Assembly: GCA_025353525.1 (NCBI GenBank)
Contig: JANXOO010000496.1
Span: forward strand, 1 to 5,966
Reading direction: 5' to 3'
From: Schlesneria sp.
GTDB taxonomy: Bacteria; Planctomycetota; Planctomycetia; Planctomycetales; Planctomycetaceae
DNA length: 5,966 nt
Below are positions 1-5,966 of this stretch, piece after piece. Each line of letters starts with the position of its first letter. Within the stretch, counting starts at the first letter, position 1. The position numbers and the translations under genes were made by a program. The notes under the pieces are model-generated. The model worked only from the letters and a program-made list of their open reading frames with translations, was not told the origin of the DNA and did no database searches.

Positions 1-33
1 TACGGTATACGTTTCAATTTTTGTGATTTTCAT
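1..33 (-). CDS. 5' end of an enolase-superfamily-like (mandelate racemase/muconate lactonizing type) gene, partial
   Basis: Read on the minus strand, an ATG at 33-31 opens a frame with 11 visible codons, MKITKIETYTV, and then leaves the window. A purine-rich AAAGGA lies nine bases upstream, a good spacing for a ribosome site and the best such site in the window. The peptide matches the beginning typical of mandelate racemase/muconate lactonizing enzymes (sugar-acid dehydratases and relatives), whose first beta strand often reads MKIT+IET. Those enzymes abstract a proton alpha to a carboxylate using Mg2+ and are cytoplasmic. That a gene starts here is moderately well supported. The family call rests on 11 residues only, and another cytoplasmic enzyme could begin similarly. 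It is divergent from the TolC remnant at 91-357. The AT-rich stretch 34-90 must hold its promoter, though I see no clear -35/-10 pair. Confidence 0.55.
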   Translation of the reverse strand, partial: MKITKIETYTV

Positions 34-42
34 ATTTCGATA

Positions 43-48
43 TCCTTT
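43..48 (-). promoter_or_regulatory. Ribosome binding site of the left-edge minus-strand gene
   Basis: On the minus strand this reads AAAGGA, inside GAAAGGAT, with nine bases between it and the ATG at 33-31. It decides the start of that gene. It also argues that the sequence left of about 90 belongs to the opposite-strand gene and not to the TolC frame. Confidence 0.55.
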
Positions 49-90
49 CTTTTACAAGACGTGCTTCATTTTCATCTTTTACCGATATTT

Positions 91-357
91 GAATCGACAA
101 TCCTGCCGTCGGCCGAAACAAACCTCGACACAGCTCGAAACGCATATATCGCTGGCTCCATCGACTTCTTGAGGTTGATGGAAGCTCGCCGCCAGTTTAA
201 CGATCAGCAGATCGGTTATCAAAAAACGCAGACTGAATATCAACGTAGTCGAGCGGATTTGGAACGGGCAGTGGGAATGAGCTTCGGCGCAATCGAATCC
301 ACAACGTTGTCGGATTCAGCAATGATGGATCATTTGCCGCAGCCAATATTGGAGTGA
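91..357 (+). pseudogene. C-terminal remnant of a TolC-family outer-membrane efflux protein
   Basis: About 89 codons ending at a TGA (355-357) carry the C-terminal helical hairpin of the outer membrane efflux protein family. The order is ILPSAE (codons 100-117), a NLDTARNAY helix, the turn AGSIDFLRLMEARR, a long helix with QTEYQRSRADLERAVG, and a short non-conserved tail. TolC-type proteins form the trimeric outer-membrane duct of RND and other efflux pumps and are usually over 400 residues long, so roughly four fifths is missing. The frame stays open back to position 1, but the residues before about 91 are unlike the family. That DNA is instead AT-rich and contains the start and ribosome site of an opposite-strand gene. 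A GTG at 61 could open a 98-residue frame, but such a fragment could not form the barrel or tunnel. I infer a 5'-truncated pseudogene. It has no internal stops, so the truncation may be recent. No pump partner is visible. Confidence 0.65.
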
Positions 358-432
358 TCCCTACATATATCGGTAAACAGACGAACTCGATTGTGATGGG
401 TTGAAATGTTCAATGACCCCATCCTCGTGTTA

Positions 433-446
433 CGGCAGCGCTGCCG
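433..446. repeat. Perfect 14-bp palindrome
   Basis: CGGCAGCGCTGCCG is its own reverse complement, centred between 439 and 440. It could be a dimeric regulator site or chance in GC-rich DNA. No promoter or gene start is close enough to favour an operator. Confidence 0.3.
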
Positions 447-675
447 CAGTCGGCGTTTGAGTGAGATGGAAACCCGGTTGAGCCGAGGCTGGTGCTGCTC
501 TACATCTGCCAATTGTCGCTGGAGTTCGTTCTGTTCCTGGTATTGCTTTGTGATTCGACATCTCCGTGGCGCAGTTTGCAAATTGGCTCGAGCTGCCGTA
601 GTACCACTTGTGTCAGGCATTCCTGAAAGCGGCAGCCGCAGCCGCATTGATTCGGGAAGTGACGTTTTGAGCGTC

Positions 676-710
676 CACGGACGACAATTTCGTTCCACAA
701 CGCGTCCGTG
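676..710. repeat. 8-bp inverted repeat with 19-base spacer
   Basis: CACGGACG at 676-683 is answered by CGTCCGTG at 703-710. A shorter internal repeat, CGTCC AC GGACG (672-683), overlaps the left arm, so two alternative hairpins are possible. There is no T-tract, so it is not a typical terminator. Confidence 0.3.
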
Positions 711-982
711 ATGCAACCCGGCGACGGTCAACGTGTCTCTTTTCGCGGTGAAATCCGTCTATTTGCAAGGAATGCAATGCCGTTGATTGACAGTATCCGC
801 GAATTCGAGGGTGCTCTGGCCTTTCGCGTTGACACATCAGACGATATAGCTGTTCGAGTGGCAGGCATGAGCTCCAGAATTTCACACTTGAGAGCAGGTT
901 GTGGATGCTTGGGGTTTGTGGTGACTGTTCTGGTGAAAATACGAAAACGAGATCAGGCCGGATGTCCGGTGGGCGGATTTTG

Positions 983-1145
983 AATTTGTCGGGAATTTGC
1001 TGACGGGCGCCAACTATTGGTATTGTTGGCTCTCCACCGACACGGGGTCGGTGGAGAGCGTCAAACGTGTTTGTGAAGCCCTGCTGTACATTGAGAAGCG
1101 AGAACACCTGCAATCTGAATGTGTCAGAGAAATCCCGACAAAATT
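983..1145. repeat. 163-bp element bounded by imperfect 22-bp inverted repeats (structured leader RNA or MITE-like)
   Basis: The left arm 983-1004 and the reverse complement of 1123-1145 share the blocks AATTT, GTCGGG, ATTT and CTGAC in order. That is about 20 matched positions, broken by three one-base indels and one mismatch. The core TTTGTCGGGA (985-994) pairs perfectly with TCCCGACAAA (1133-1142). Inside are GCCAAC/GTTGGC (1009-1014 with 1025-1030), a perfect 13-bp stem (1029-1041 with 1047-1059), GTGTT/AACAC (1067-1071 with 1103-1107), and TCTGA/TCAGA (1114-1118 with 1124-1128). The last stem competes with the end of the outer arm. The fold suggests a multi-helix RNA closed by one long stem, ending 37 bases before the next gene's likely ATG. 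A small palindromic mobile element is the main alternative, although I see no clear target-site duplication. I recognise no known riboswitch or ribozyme core. Confidence 0.55.
1029..1059. other. Perfect 13-bp stem-loop with five-base loop
   Basis: GCTCTCCACCGAC (1029-1041), loop ACGGG (1042-1046), and GTCGGTGGAGAGC (1047-1059) make a GC-rich uninterrupted hairpin. It is the strongest local secondary structure I found by eye. No T-run follows on either strand, so it is not a canonical intrinsic terminator. A 6-bp hairpin (1009-1030) abuts it and shares two bases. It sits inside the larger inverted-repeat element, about 120 bases upstream of the glycosyltransferase-like gene. Roles to consider are a leader RNA helix, a factor-assisted terminator, or an mRNA-stabilising hairpin. 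Confidence 0.65.
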
Positions 1146-1182
1146 GGACGCTGCCCATGCCTGTTCTTCGTTGGCGCATGGG

Positions 1183-3222
1183 ATGCTTTCTATGATTGAA
1201 CCGTTACCTGAAACTAAAGTGCCGGGTGTTGAGAAGCCTCGTCGCACCCTGGAAGTGGGTCGCGCCCCGGAACAAACTTGCAACCAGGAACTTTGCCGTA
1301 CGGCCCAGATTCTGATCGTTGTCATAGCGGCCCTGTTGCACCTGGTCTTTCTCTGCAATTCAAAACCGCTTCAGAGTGCGAATGATCGGTCACGCTGGTG
1401 TACTGTCTGTTCGCTGATCGAGCGAAACACTTTTCAGATCGATGAAATTCGGCAGAAGCCGGGCTGGGATACGATTGATCTGGTCTACGTTGATGGCCAC
1501 TTCTATTCGACGAAACCTCCACTTCTGACCACGGTGGTGGCAGGAATCACCTGGTGCGTGCAGCGCATTTCGGGCTGGAATCTTGTCCACCACACTCAAC
1601 AAGTGACGGTCGTCGTTTTGATCTTCGTCAACCTGATTCCGTTCGTCGTGTCGTTATTTGCATGGATCGCAATTCTCGAACGGATCACGGTTCACTCCGG
1701 GACCAAACTGGTTGCTGTGGCGATTGCCGCCTTCTGTACGATGTTAACTCCGTTTTTGATGACGCTGAATAACCACACGGTCGCCTCTGCGGCTGTGACG
1801 TTTGCAATCTATTCGCTGCTTGGAATACTGGGCGATCAGCACGATCGACGATTTGGCAAGTCATTTGTCGTGTGCGGGCTGGCGTCTGCCTGGGCGGCGG
1901 CCAATGAGCTTCCTGCCGGGCTGTTCCTGATGATCGCGTTCGTACTGGCGTTTCGCCGTTCGAGTCGTCGGGCTTTGACACTGTTCCTTCCGGCTGCGGT
2001 AATACCACTGGTAGCGCTTGTTGTGACAAATGTCGTTGCGACCGGACGCTGGAAACCGTTTTATGCCGACTATGGGACCGGGAAATACCGGTTTGTGATT
2101 GATGGCGTGCCAAGTTACTGGATGACTCCGCACGGAATCGATCGCAACCTTGATTCACCCGCGATGTACTTTGTTCACTGCACGATCGGACACCACGGTC
2201 TGTTTTCGTTGACCCCCATTGCACTGTTGGCCATCGCGGGCTGGTTGACGGCGTTCCGGATCCGGAACTTCTCCTTGCGGACTTTGTTGCAGGTGGGCGC
2301 GATCACAACGGCTATCGTGCTGGCGTTCTATATGACACGGACTCAAAACTACAACTACGGCGGTGTCAGTTGCGGACTTCGCTGGGCGATCTGGTTGACA
2401 CCCTTTTGGCTGGTGGCCACCGTTCCGATTCTGGACTCTTGGGGAACGTCGAAGTTGTATAAGGGGATCGCGATCCCGCTGGCTGTGGTTTCCGTCTGGT
2501 CCGCATGGCAACCGATCGACAATCCTTGGCGCCAGCCGTGGCTGTTTCAATGGATGGAGGCGCGAAGCTGGATCGACTATTCCGACCCCGCACCGGAAAT
2601 ACCCAAACCCCTGTGGACGTGGTTCACAACATTGCCAAAATCTGTCGATGGCGATCCACCGTGGATTGAATTCACCGCCATCGGATCCGGTACAGGACAA
2701 CGCGTGATTCGGCTGACTGCACGACCCGACACGGAAAACACTGGCGAGGATCGCATCACTCTGGAAATTCGGGAAACATGGGACGCGGCAGGGCCACCCG
2801 AGCGTCTTCGATCGTTGACGATTCTTGCCAATGAGTTCAATCAGGGGGCTCCTCCGGCAGACTTTATGCGCTGGTCGGATGCAAGCGTTTTGCCCGACCA
2901 GCAGCAGGCAGATCTTGCGTTTGTCAGGGGATTACCTTCGAAAGTTCCCTACAATCCTCGCGTGGTCCGTTATTTGAAGACGCGACTGCGGCGCGAGGCA
3001 CTGCATTGCACCCAGACAGTTGCACAAGTGGCATTTTCCGTCGAAGACGGCGAAACTCCGTTAACACACCGCTGCGATACATGGCTGTGCGACGACGTTC
3101 CGTTCGGGGTTGCTCAGGTCGAATTCCATATCAGCAATCCGGCGTCCGGTGCCGTGCTGTTTCACGAACGCTGGTCCGTGCGTGACAGTTGGCCCCGGGT
3201 CTTGCCGTATCGCGATCAATAG
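1183..3222 (+). CDS. GT39/PMT-like (GT-C fold) membrane glycosyltransferase-type protein with soluble C-terminal domain
   Basis: This 679-residue membrane protein resembles polyprenyl-phosphate-sugar-dependent mannosyltransferase relatives. After a polar ~40-residue N-terminus there are about eleven hydrophobic segments between residues 41 and 445. The first external loop holds NDRSRW (67-72), whose Asp68 is a candidate for the acidic residue GT-C enzymes use there. STKPPL (109-114) matches the KPPL motif of PMT-type proteins, and NYGG..CGLRW (391-401) resembles the YGGwsfGPR motif of bacterial relatives. Residues ~446-679 are soluble, with no domain I recognise. The expected job is moving a sugar from a lipid carrier to an acceptor outside the cytoplasm; donor and acceptor are unknown. 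I chose ATG 1183 over TTG 997 because the upstream codons run through the inverted-repeat element. ATG 1192 is equally possible. Neither has a clear ribosome site. It is the first gene of a pair with the MATE transporter, three bases downstream. Confidence 0.75.
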   Translation: MLSMIEPLPETKVPGVEKPRRTLEVGRAPEQTCNQELCRTAQILIVVIAALLHLVFLCNSKPLQSANDRSRWCTVCSLIERNTFQIDEIRQKPGWDTIDLVYVDGHFYSTKPPLLTTVVAGITWCVQRISGWNLVHHTQQVTVVVLIFVNLIPFVVSLFAWIAILERITVHSGTKLVAVAIAAFCTMLTPFLMTLNNHTVASAAVTFAIYSLLGILGDQHDRRFGKSFVVCGLASAWAAANELPAGLFLMIAFVLAFRRSSRRALTLFLPAAVIPLVALVVTNVVATGRWKPFYADYGTGKYRFVIDGVPSYWMTPHGIDRNLDSPAMYFVHCTIGHHGLFSLTPIALLAIAGWLTAFRIRNFSLRTLLQVGAITTAIVLAFYMTRTQNYNYGGVSCGLRWAIWLTPFWLVATVPILDSWGTSKLYKGIAIPLAVVSVWSAWQPIDNPWRQPWLFQWMEARSWIDYSDPAPEIPKPLWTWFTTLPKSVDGDPPWIEFTAIGSGTGQRVIRLTARPDTENTGEDRITLEIRETWDAAGPPERLRSLTILANEFNQGAPPADFMRWSDASVLPDQQQADLAFVRGLPSKVPYNPRVVRYLKTRLRREALHCTQTVAQVAFSVEDGETPLTHRCDTWLCDDVPFGVAQVEFHISNPASGAVLFHERWSVRDSWPRVLPYRDQ

Positions 3223-3225
3223 AAA

Positions 3226-4617
3226 ATGAAACGCATGAGTTCGACCGGAGAAGCGGAGCGTCCGGACGGGTTGCGGCGGCAGTTGTTTCTGCTGGCGGTT
3301 CCCGTCTTGTGCGAGCAATTCCTGACATTTTGCATCGGCTTTTACGATGTCTGGCTTTCGGGCCGACTGGGAAAAGACGAAACGGCAGCAATCGGCCTGG
3401 CAGCCTACGTTTCATGGCTTGCGTCGATGATTTTCAGTCTTGTCGGCTCAGGAACGTCGGCCATCGTTGCGCGTGAATGGGGGGCCGGGCGAGTCGACGA
3501 AGCCCGACGTGTGGCAGGTCGTTCGTTGACGCTGCTGCCGATTGTCGGACTGGTTGTCTTTGTACTATTACAACTGCTGGCCACCGGCTTTCCACGTTTG
3601 TTAAGAATGGATGGCGAACAGCAGCGAATTGCGGTCGAGTTTTTGCGGATTGATGCATGCGGTCAATTCTTTGCCGGCTGGACACTGATTGCCGCTGCGG
3701 CCTTTCGCGGATCGGGAGATATGATCTCGCCCTTGCGAGTTCTGCTTGTCACGAATTTCATCAATGTTCTTGTGTCGACCGTCTGCACGATGGGATTTTC
3801 GAGCATTCCGCCGATCGTCATTCCGGCTGTGGGTGTCAAAGGAATTGTGATCGGTACCACCACGGCCCAAGTGTGCGGTGCGTTACTGATGACGCGGTTA
3901 CTGTTTTCAAAATCGTCCCGATTGAGTCTGACCAGGAGCGATTTCGGGTTTCATTCCGGAACGATCAGGCGCGTGCTGCGAATTGGCGGGCCGGCAGCGA
4001 TCGGGGGGTTGTGTACTTTCACGGGACACTTTTTGTTTTTGATGGTCATTGCGCGACTTTCGGCAACGGAATTTGATGGAGCGACATTCGCCGCTCATGT
4101 GGTTGGCGTCCGAATCGAATCGCTTTCGTATCTTCCCGTCGAAGCGTTTGGCATCGCCGCCGCAACGCTCGTGGGCCAGTCTTTGGGCGCTCATAACCCT
4201 GAACGGGCCAAACAGGCGGGCCATGAAGCACTGAAGCAATGCATCGGGTACGCCGCTCTGATGATGGTGCTTTTCTTTGTCTTTGCACCGCAGATTTACG
4301 CGACGATGCATTCGACGCCCGCCGTCGCGGCTGCAGGAGTGCCAGCGTTTCGACTGATGGCCGCCTTTCAAATTCCCAATGCGATTCTGATCGTCTACAC
4401 GTTGGCGCTGCGCGGGGCTGGCGATACGGTTTTCACGCTGTTTTGTGCGCTGTTGGGAAACGTCGTCGTCCGCGTTTCGATCGGTTATCTGTTCGGCGTC
4501 TACTGGCAGTGGGGTTTGTTCGGTGCGTGGATCGGGATGGGATCAGACAACGTTCTGCGATCGGCACTCATCTCGTGGAGGTATCTTGCCGGTCGATGGA
4601 CAATGAAGACCGTCTGA
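3226..4617 (+). CDS. MATE-family (MOP superfamily) efflux transporter
   Basis: This 463-residue inner-membrane protein has the twelve-helix, two-lobe layout and usual length of MATE transporters, which export cationic drugs or metabolites using Na+ or H+ gradients. The N-lobe shows FYDVWLSGRLG (39-49), with Asp41 at the position of the conserved TM1 acidic residue, then GTSAIVAREWGAG (76-88) and AFRGSGD (159-165). The C-lobe repeats the pattern with ESLSYLP (298-304), GQSLGA (317-322) and ALRGAGDT (394-401), so both halves are complete. The start follows the preceding stop by three bases and has no Shine-Dalgarno, which implies translational coupling. A second in-frame ATG at 3235 is possible. 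Because it is paired with a GT-C-like protein, its cargo might be a lipid-linked or glycan-related molecule, as for other MOP members. That is inference; drug export remains as likely. The family call is firm, the substrate unknown. Confidence 0.9.
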   Translation: MKRMSSTGEAERPDGLRRQLFLLAVPVLCEQFLTFCIGFYDVWLSGRLGKDETAAIGLAAYVSWLASMIFSLVGSGTSAIVAREWGAGRVDEARRVAGRSLTLLPIVGLVVFVLLQLLATGFPRLLRMDGEQQRIAVEFLRIDACGQFFAGWTLIAAAAFRGSGDMISPLRVLLVTNFINVLVSTVCTMGFSSIPPIVIPAVGVKGIVIGTTTAQVCGALLMTRLLFSKSSRLSLTRSDFGFHSGTIRRVLRIGGPAAIGGLCTFTGHFLFLMVIARLSATEFDGATFAAHVVGVRIESLSYLPVEAFGIAAATLVGQSLGAHNPERAKQAGHEALKQCIGYAALMMVLFFVFAPQIYATMHSTPAVAAAGVPAFRLMAAFQIPNAILIVYTLALRGAGDTVFTLFCALLGNVVVRVSIGYLFGVYWQWGLFGAWIGMGSDNVLRSALISWRYLAGRWTMKTV

Positions 4618-4629
4618 TCGTCAGATTTC

Positions 4630-4660
4630 GAATCAATCACGCGGGCTTTGAATCAATCAC
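4630..4660. repeat. 11-bp direct repeat spanning the aldehyde dehydrogenase stop codon
   Basis: GAATCAATCAC occurs at 4630-4640 and again at 4650-4660, a period of 20 bp. The right copy lies in the last codons of the minus-strand aldehyde dehydrogenase. The left copy is read one frame off and supplies its TGA (4639-4637). This looks like a short tandem duplication that set the present C-terminus. Confidence 0.6.
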
Positions 4661-5966
4661 ATCGGCCTGCGTCGATGTTCCGTCGATTCGTCGCAACAGT
4701 GTACCCGTCGGATTCTTGTTTTGAAGTGCGGCGGGTAACCGCGATGCTCGAACGCCGTCGTAGCATTGCAACATTGCAAATCGCCGGATCGACGACGGGA
4801 TTCCGACGGCGGTGAATCCCGGATGGCCGGTCGCAGGGAACGGACCGCCGTGATTCATCGACGGAACCACAGCGACGCCGGTCGGCATCTTGTCGTTCAA
4901 AAGCCGTCCGACTTTCTGACGCAAGATCGCCGCCACGCGATTGTACAGCGCGTCGTCCGAACCATCATTTGCCGAATAGAGGCTTCCGGTCAGGTTTCCT
5001 TCGAGCGACCGTGTGATGGTCAGCAATTCGGCTTCATTCGCTGCCACAACAATCAGCGACGCGTTTCCGAATGCTTCCGTTTGCAAGCCGGCGGAGTCAC
5101 GAATGAATTGTGCGCCTGTGACGCGAAGCAGCGTATTCTGACACGAGAATCCTGTACCGCCGCCTTTGGCTCCTCCTGTGAGTACCGTCGCACCCGACTT
5201 GGCCAATGTTTGAATTCCGCCGTGCAGATTGGCCTGCACACTTTCACTCAAAAGAGTCCCTACGGGAGCTGCTTTGAATTTTTCCGTTGATTGCCGGATG
5301 AATTCTTCGGCGGCAGTCCCGGCCACGACGACGACCAGACCGGGATTGGTACAGAATTGGCCCGTTGCCATCAGACAACTCGTCGCAAACTGATCTGCCA
5401 ATACGGCTGCTCGTTCTGCGAGTGCGCTTGGCAGAAAGTAGACAGGGTTGATGCTTGATAGTTCGACATAGATCGGTTTGCCGACGCGATCAGCCGCCTG
5501 CTTCAAAACAACGCCTGCCGCGCGGGCTCCGGTATAACCGATTGCTCCGATATCAGGGTGCGAGGCGAGCTTGACGCCATCACTGTGTTCCATGCGGTAG
5601 ATCAATTGAACGAACCCGGCAGGCATCCCGGTCGATTGAGCCGCCTGATGAGCCAGTTCGGCCAGTCGGCGAGTGGTTCCGGGATGGGAGGAATGGCCTT
5701 TGGCGATTACCGGGTTCCCGGCAGCAACTGCGGCTACGAAATCGCCACCGGCAATCCCGTTGAATGCGTACGGAAAGTTGTTCGGTCCGAAGACGGCGAC
5801 GGGGCCGATCGGTCCGAACATCGATCGAATGTTGGTCGCGACATCGATCGTGGCTTCGACCCACGAGCCATCGCGAGCCGCTCTGGCACCCTGCCGCATC
5901 TGTGTTGTCGTTCGAGGTAGTTCGACGTCTTTCAATCGCGGCTGTACGGGCAATCCTGTTTCAAGG
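4637..5966 (-). CDS. Aldehyde dehydrogenase, alpha-ketoglutarate semialdehyde (2,5-dioxovalerate) dehydrogenase type, 5' partial
   Basis: The minus-strand frame is open from the window edge, giving 442 visible residues. Family members are about 525 long, so about 80 N-terminal residues lie outside. Counting from the Leu codon at 5953-5951, FGPNNFPYAF (55-64) includes the oxyanion Asn59. AKGHSSHPGT (84-93) is the Lys/His cofactor loop typical of this subfamily. YTGARAAG (140-147) is the nucleotide-binding turn. ELSSINPV (164-171) gives the general base Glu164, and GQFCTNPG (198-205) gives the catalytic Cys201. The tail LPAALQNKNPTG also matches the subfamily. It probably oxidises alpha-ketoglutarate semialdehyde to 2-oxoglutarate with NAD(P)+, the last step of pentose, hexarate or hydroxyproline breakdown. 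All catalytic residues are present, so it should be active. It is convergent with the MATE gene over 19 bp. The specific substrate is inferred from subfamily motifs. Confidence 0.88.
   Translation of the reverse strand, partial: LETGLPVQPRLKDVELPRTTTQMRQGARAARDGSWVEATIDVATNIRSMFGPIGPVAVFGPNNFPYAFNGIAGGDFVAAVAAGNPVIAKGHSSHPGTTRRLAELAHQAAQSTGMPAGFVQLIYRMEHSDGVKLASHPDIGAIGYTGARAAGVVLKQAADRVGKPIYVELSSINPVYFLPSALAERAAVLADQFATSCLMATGQFCTNPGLVVVVAGTAAEEFIRQSTEKFKAAPVGTLLSESVQANLHGGIQTLAKSGATVLTGGAKGGGTGFSCQNTLLRVTGAQFIRDSAGLQTEAFGNASLIVVAANEAELLTITRSLEGNLTGSLYSANDGSDDALYNRVAAILRQKVGRLLNDKMPTGVAVVPSMNHGGPFPATGHPGFTAVGIPSSIRRFAMLQCYDGVRASRLPAALQNKNPTGTLLRRIDGTSTQADVIDSKPA

Larger units (their letters stand above)
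358..982. other. Gene-free stretch, probably decayed or intergenic DNA
   Basis: I find no recognisable protein, tRNA or rRNA here. Open frames exist on both strands, the longest on the minus strand through 613-1179. Their translations are rich in Arg, Ser, His and Cys, show no domain pattern, and overlap one another in several frames. A TolC remnant borders the left side, so this may be the debris of a former efflux locus, but no adaptor or RND pump segment could be recognised. Two small inverted repeats are listed separately. Confidence 0.5.

Noticed and set aside
330..731. 133-codon minus-strand frame with a Gln/Glu-rich, coiled-coil-like stretch (and the 406-711 plus frame opposite it)
   Set aside because: The translation is Arg-rich with no family pattern, and it overlaps the TolC stop and several competing frames. 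I could not link it to an efflux adaptor or sensor, so I left the stretch unassigned.
708..983. 91-codon plus-strand frame starting with GTG-ATG
   Set aside because: No ribosome site and no recognisable motif. The single hydrophobic patch near residues 65-78 is not enough to support a gene.
998..1026. Possible promoter: TTGCTG, 17-base spacer, TG-extended TATTGT
   Set aside because: Only 3/6 and 4/6 consensus matches, and both boxes lie within the inverted-repeat element, so the match may be fortuitous. TTGACA boxes at 787-792 and 829-834 likewise lack a -10 at proper spacing.
613..1179. 188-codon open frame on the minus strand
   Set aside because: No recognisable domain or hydrophobic pattern. 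It covers the inverted-repeat element and ends in an alanine-rich tail read from repeated GC triplets. Probably a chance open frame.
997..1182. Upstream extension of the glycosyltransferase-like gene to TTG 997
   Set aside because: The extra 62 residues come from the inverted-repeat element, use a rare start codon, and precede an already long non-conserved N-terminus. ATG 1183 or 1192 is more likely.
1685..2224. Long minus-strand frames inside the glycosyltransferase-like gene, and similar frames inside the MATE and aldehyde dehydrogenase genes (for example 3907-4371 and 4766-5290)
   Set aside because: They are antisense or frame-shifted shadows of well-supported genes, with Arg/Ser/Gln-rich translations and no domain signals.
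4612..4628. Small hairpin TCTGA-TCG-TCAGA followed by TTT after the MATE gene
   Set aside because: A five-pair AT-containing stem and three T residues are too weak to call a terminator.

Overview
The window looks like a stretch of a planctomycete-type chromosome. This is inferred from moderate GC, genes mostly without Shine-Dalgarno sites, and a large GT-C-like membrane protein with motifs I associate with Planctomycetota. No marker gene confirms the taxonomy.

Left edge (1-357): a minus-strand gene begins at 33 and runs off the window. Only 11 codons are visible (MKITKIETYTV), with a well-placed AAAGGA ribosome site. The N-terminus resembles enolase-superfamily (mandelate racemase/muconate lactonizing type) enzymes. 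Pointing away from it is the last ~89 codons of a TolC-type outer-membrane efflux protein with no 5' part, apparently a truncated remnant.

Gap (358-1182, about 825 bp): no convincing gene. Its right part holds the most unusual signal in the window. An imperfect ~22-bp inverted repeat (983-1004 against 1123-1145) encloses a perfect 13-bp stem-loop (1029-1059) and at least two weaker stems. The element ends 37 bp before the first plausible ATG of the next gene. It could be a structured leader RNA, a small independent RNA, or a small palindromic (MITE-like) mobile element.

Centre (1183-4617): a two-gene plus-strand operon. The first gene is a large polytopic GT39/PMT-like (GT-C fold) protein with a ~230-residue soluble C-terminal domain. 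Three bases later comes a MATE-family (MOP superfamily) transporter. The spacing suggests co-expression. The pairing could mean glycan-lipid handling, but efflux is equally possible.

Right (4637-5966, minus): most of an aldehyde dehydrogenase of the alpha-ketoglutarate semialdehyde dehydrogenase type, convergent with the MATE gene across 19 bp. Its N-terminus lies outside the window. Its stop codon falls inside the second copy of an 11-bp direct repeat. It and the left-edge gene could both serve sugar-acid catabolism, but that link is weak because the left-edge gene is barely visible.
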